Positions 36,388-46,612 of a stretch of DNA of 46,612 nt are shown in pieces. The position numbers and the translations under genes were made by a program. The notes below the pieces were generated by a model that was given only the letters and a program-made list of their open reading frames with translations, made no database searches and was not told the DNA's origin. The stretch is from Sphaerotilus sp. (lineage in GTDB: Bacteria > Pseudomonadota > Gammaproteobacteria > Burkholderiales > Burkholderiaceae_C). Where the stretch lies: contig NZ_JAAFKF010000016.1 of the NCBI RefSeq assembly GCF_013299175.1, forward strand, positions 1 through 46,612, given 5' to 3'. How positions within the stretch are numbered: the stretch's first letter is position 1; each line of letters starts with the position of its first letter.

Positions 36388-36450
36388 GGCCAGGTGTGGC
36401 CGATTGCCATTGCCATTGCCATTACCCATTACCAATGCCGTTATCGGTAT
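36388..36450 (-). repeat. ATTGCC/ATTACC hexamer array and small palindrome upstream of opgC
   Basis: Starting at 36403, three exact ATTGCC units are followed by ATTACC, a single C, ATTACC, then degenerate AATGCC, GTTATC and GGTATC (to 36450). Next to it, GGCCA-GGTG-TGGCC (36388-36401) is an inverted repeat. The array lies in the 224-base divergent gap (36364-36587) between opgC and the hybrid kinase; I see no convincing promoter hexamers there. Part of it (36424-36436) is the reverse complement of 29242-29254. Confidence 0.6.
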
Positions 36451-36587
36451 CTGGCGCACCATCTTGATGCCACGCCAGACCCCGCAGTCCCGGAACAGGC
36501 CGGGCTTAGCGCGCCAGTTTTCACCGTGCAAGACGCCGGGAGCGCGAACAATTCACCCATCCCTAGCGTCCGAGACAGAACACCGGC

Positions 36588-41093
<4,506 letters not shown>

Positions 41094-41113
41094 ACCCACC
41101 ACAGGCCGCCGGC

Positions 41114-42247
41114 ATGCAGCACACGTCCCCCCTGAACCAGATCACCCTGCGGCACGCACCCGTGCATGGCGCCCACGGCAAGCTCCTGGCCATCCGCCTG
41201 GACTGGCAAGCGCCCGCCGACGCCCCGGCCATCGAGGTCGAGCCGTGGCTGCCCAGCCTGGTTGGCTACCTGTGCGGCCCTGGGGCTTGCTGGATGCTGC
41301 CGGTGCCCTCCGCGCAAGCCCTGGCCAGCCCCGCGCTCGACCAACTGCCCAACAGCGTGTGGCTCGAATACAGCGCGCAGCTCCTCGCGCAACCCGCCGC
41401 CGTGGACCGCCTGGGCCACCTGGCCGCCCGTGGACTCACGCTGGTCTGCCAGCAACCCTTGCCACCGAAACACCCCTTGGCCGAGCGCACCCTGATCGGC
41501 TCGCCGGTCGAAGGGGCGCAGCGCCTGCAGACCGGCATCCGCTCGCTCGACCAGATGGAATCCGCCTTCCGCCACGGCGCCACGGCCACGCTGGGCTGGC
41601 CGATCCACAACGCCATCACCGCCAGCCCCGGCAACGGCGAATCCGACATCCGCATCGTGCTGGAGGTGCTCAAGCGCATCGACGAGGGCGATGCGGTCGA
41701 TAAGCTTGAATCCTGTCTGGACCGCAGCCCGACCCTCTCGTTCCGCCTGATGGGCTACCTGAACTCGGCCGCCTGCAACCTGCGCTCGGAGGTCAGCTCG
41801 CTGCGCCACGCGATCATGATGCTGGGCTACTCCAGCCTGCGGCAGTGGGTGGCCCTGCTGCTGGCGTCGTCGGTCGAGACGCCCCGGACGCGCCCGCTGA
41901 TGCAGGCGTCCATCCGCCGGGCCTTCTTCCTGCAGAAGATCGCCGCCTGCCAGGGCAACACCGACGACCACGGCGATCTGTTCCTGTGCGGCGCGTTCTC
42001 GATGCTGGACCAGATGCTGGGCAAGCCGATGGCGGCCCTGCTGGAGGACATGCCGATCGCCATGGAAGTCAAGGACAGCCTCGTCCACGACCGGGGTCCG
42101 CTGGCGCCGTACCTGCGGCTGGCCCGCTTGCTCGAAAGCGAAGGCCCCTTCGACCACGAAGAGGCTTGCGAGGCCACGGCCACCACACGGCAGGAGGTCA
42201 ACCACGCCTTGCTGGAGGCGCTCAACCTGGCGTTCGCGACCGGCTGA
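41114..42247 (+). CDS. HDOD-domain signalling protein
   Basis: A 377-residue soluble protein. The N-terminal part (about 1-145) has no catalytic EAL signature and I do not recognise it, though this position in YuxH-like proteins holds a degenerate EAL domain. The C-terminal part (about 170-370) is an HDOD domain with LSFRLMGYLNSAACNL, the SLRHAIMMLGYSSLRQWVAL helix pair and DLFLCGAFSMLDQMLG, a fold related to HD phosphohydrolases but lacking the metal-binding HD pair. Such proteins are usually regulatory. It is in the same direction as the hybrid kinase, 20 bases downstream, and is probably its operon partner. ATG 41114 is chosen; the open frame upstream is a shadow of the kinase gene. Confidence 0.85.
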   Translation: MQHTSPLNQITLRHAPVHGAHGKLLAIRLDWQAPADAPAIEVEPWLPSLVGYLCGPGACWMLPVPSAQALASPALDQLPNSVWLEYSAQLLAQPAAVDRLGHLAARGLTLVCQQPLPPKHPLAERTLIGSPVEGAQRLQTGIRSLDQMESAFRHGATATLGWPIHNAITASPGNGESDIRIVLEVLKRIDEGDAVDKLESCLDRSPTLSFRLMGYLNSAACNLRSEVSSLRHAIMMLGYSSLRQWVALLLASSVETPRTRPLMQASIRRAFFLQKIAACQGNTDDHGDLFLCGAFSMLDQMLGKPMAALLEDMPIAMEVKDSLVHDRGPLAPYLRLARLLESEGPFDHEEACEATATTRQEVNHALLEALNLAFATG

Positions 42248-42271
42248 GGTGCCCGGCCGATCGCGGCGCGT

Positions 42272-43870
<1,599 letters not shown>

Positions 43871-43872
43871 GT

Positions 43873-43887
43873 CGAACTCAGGCGAAC

Positions 43888-43892
<5 letters not shown>
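43873..43892. repeat. 10-bp exact tandem duplication at the MFS/guaA junction
   Basis: CGAACTCAGG is present twice in direct succession (43873-43882 and 43883-43892). On the coding strand this covers the MFS stop codon (43890-43888) and the bases just before the guaA ATG. Removing one copy would bring the two genes within seven bases of each other. Confidence 0.75.

Positions 43893-46612
<2,720 letters not shown>

Overview
The window is GC-rich, densely coded chromosomal DNA, almost certainly from a betaproteobacterium of the order Burkholderiales. Protein style, the guaB/guaA and bcp/phoH neighbourhoods and the absence of any phage or insertion-sequence gene point to a core or near-core chromosome. 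The Leptothrix/Sphaerotilus/Ideonella group is a plausible home, but that is an inference from overall protein character, not a demonstrated placement. No rRNA, tRNA, CRISPR array or transposase was seen. No gene-free stretch exceeds 300 bases; the longest are 2949-3177 and 36364-36587.

Left part (1-13.7 kb), mostly housekeeping. It opens with the 5' end of an AlaA-type aminotransferase (minus), a divergent Mth938-domain protein, a Bcp-type peroxiredoxin, a possible small RNA or attenuator, a PIN-PhoH ATPase and a TPR-like/GGDEF diguanylate cyclase. A tightly overlapping minus-strand operon follows: tadA, LD-carboxypeptidase, a lipoprotein peptide-binding protein, two permeases and a double ATPase. 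It looks like a peptide importer, plausibly for murein peptides. Two small plus-strand genes (DUF72, DUF1653) come next.

Centre (13.8-35.1 kb), the most interesting part. Fifteen plus-strand genes lie almost end to end. In order they are a secreted GH2 enzyme, a secreted GH9 glucanase, glgC, glgP, an outer-membrane beta-barrel-like protein, a receiver-PP2C phosphatase, a STAS anti-anti-sigma-like protein, a sugar-1-phosphate nucleotidyltransferase, an RsbW-like HATPase, a cellulose-synthase-like membrane GT2, four DUF3131-type proteins with four different predicted placements, and an SGNH-type esterase-like protein. A convergent OpgC-type acyltransferase closes the locus. My reading is an uncharacterised glucan or exopolysaccharide system: GlgP, GlgC and the nucleotidyltransferase supply activated glucose; the GT2 polymerises and translocates; the DUF3131, GH2 and GH9 proteins trim or remodel in the periplasm or outside; the SGNH and OpgC proteins alter acyl decoration; the barrel protein may help cross the outer membrane; and the PP2C/STAS/HATPase trio switches the system by protein partner exchange. 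It does not match a standard bcs cellulose operon (no BcsB, BcsC, BcsZ or PilZ) or a standard glycogen operon (no glgA, glgB).

Right part (36.4-46.6 kb). A 1501-residue hybrid histidine kinase with CHASE-like, PAS, kinase, degenerate receiver, receiver and HPt regions runs divergently from opgC and is followed by an HDOD protein. These could be the sensory input for the neighbouring locus. The window ends with the minus-strand guaB - MFS transporter - guaA group of GMP synthesis, guaB being cut by the window edge.
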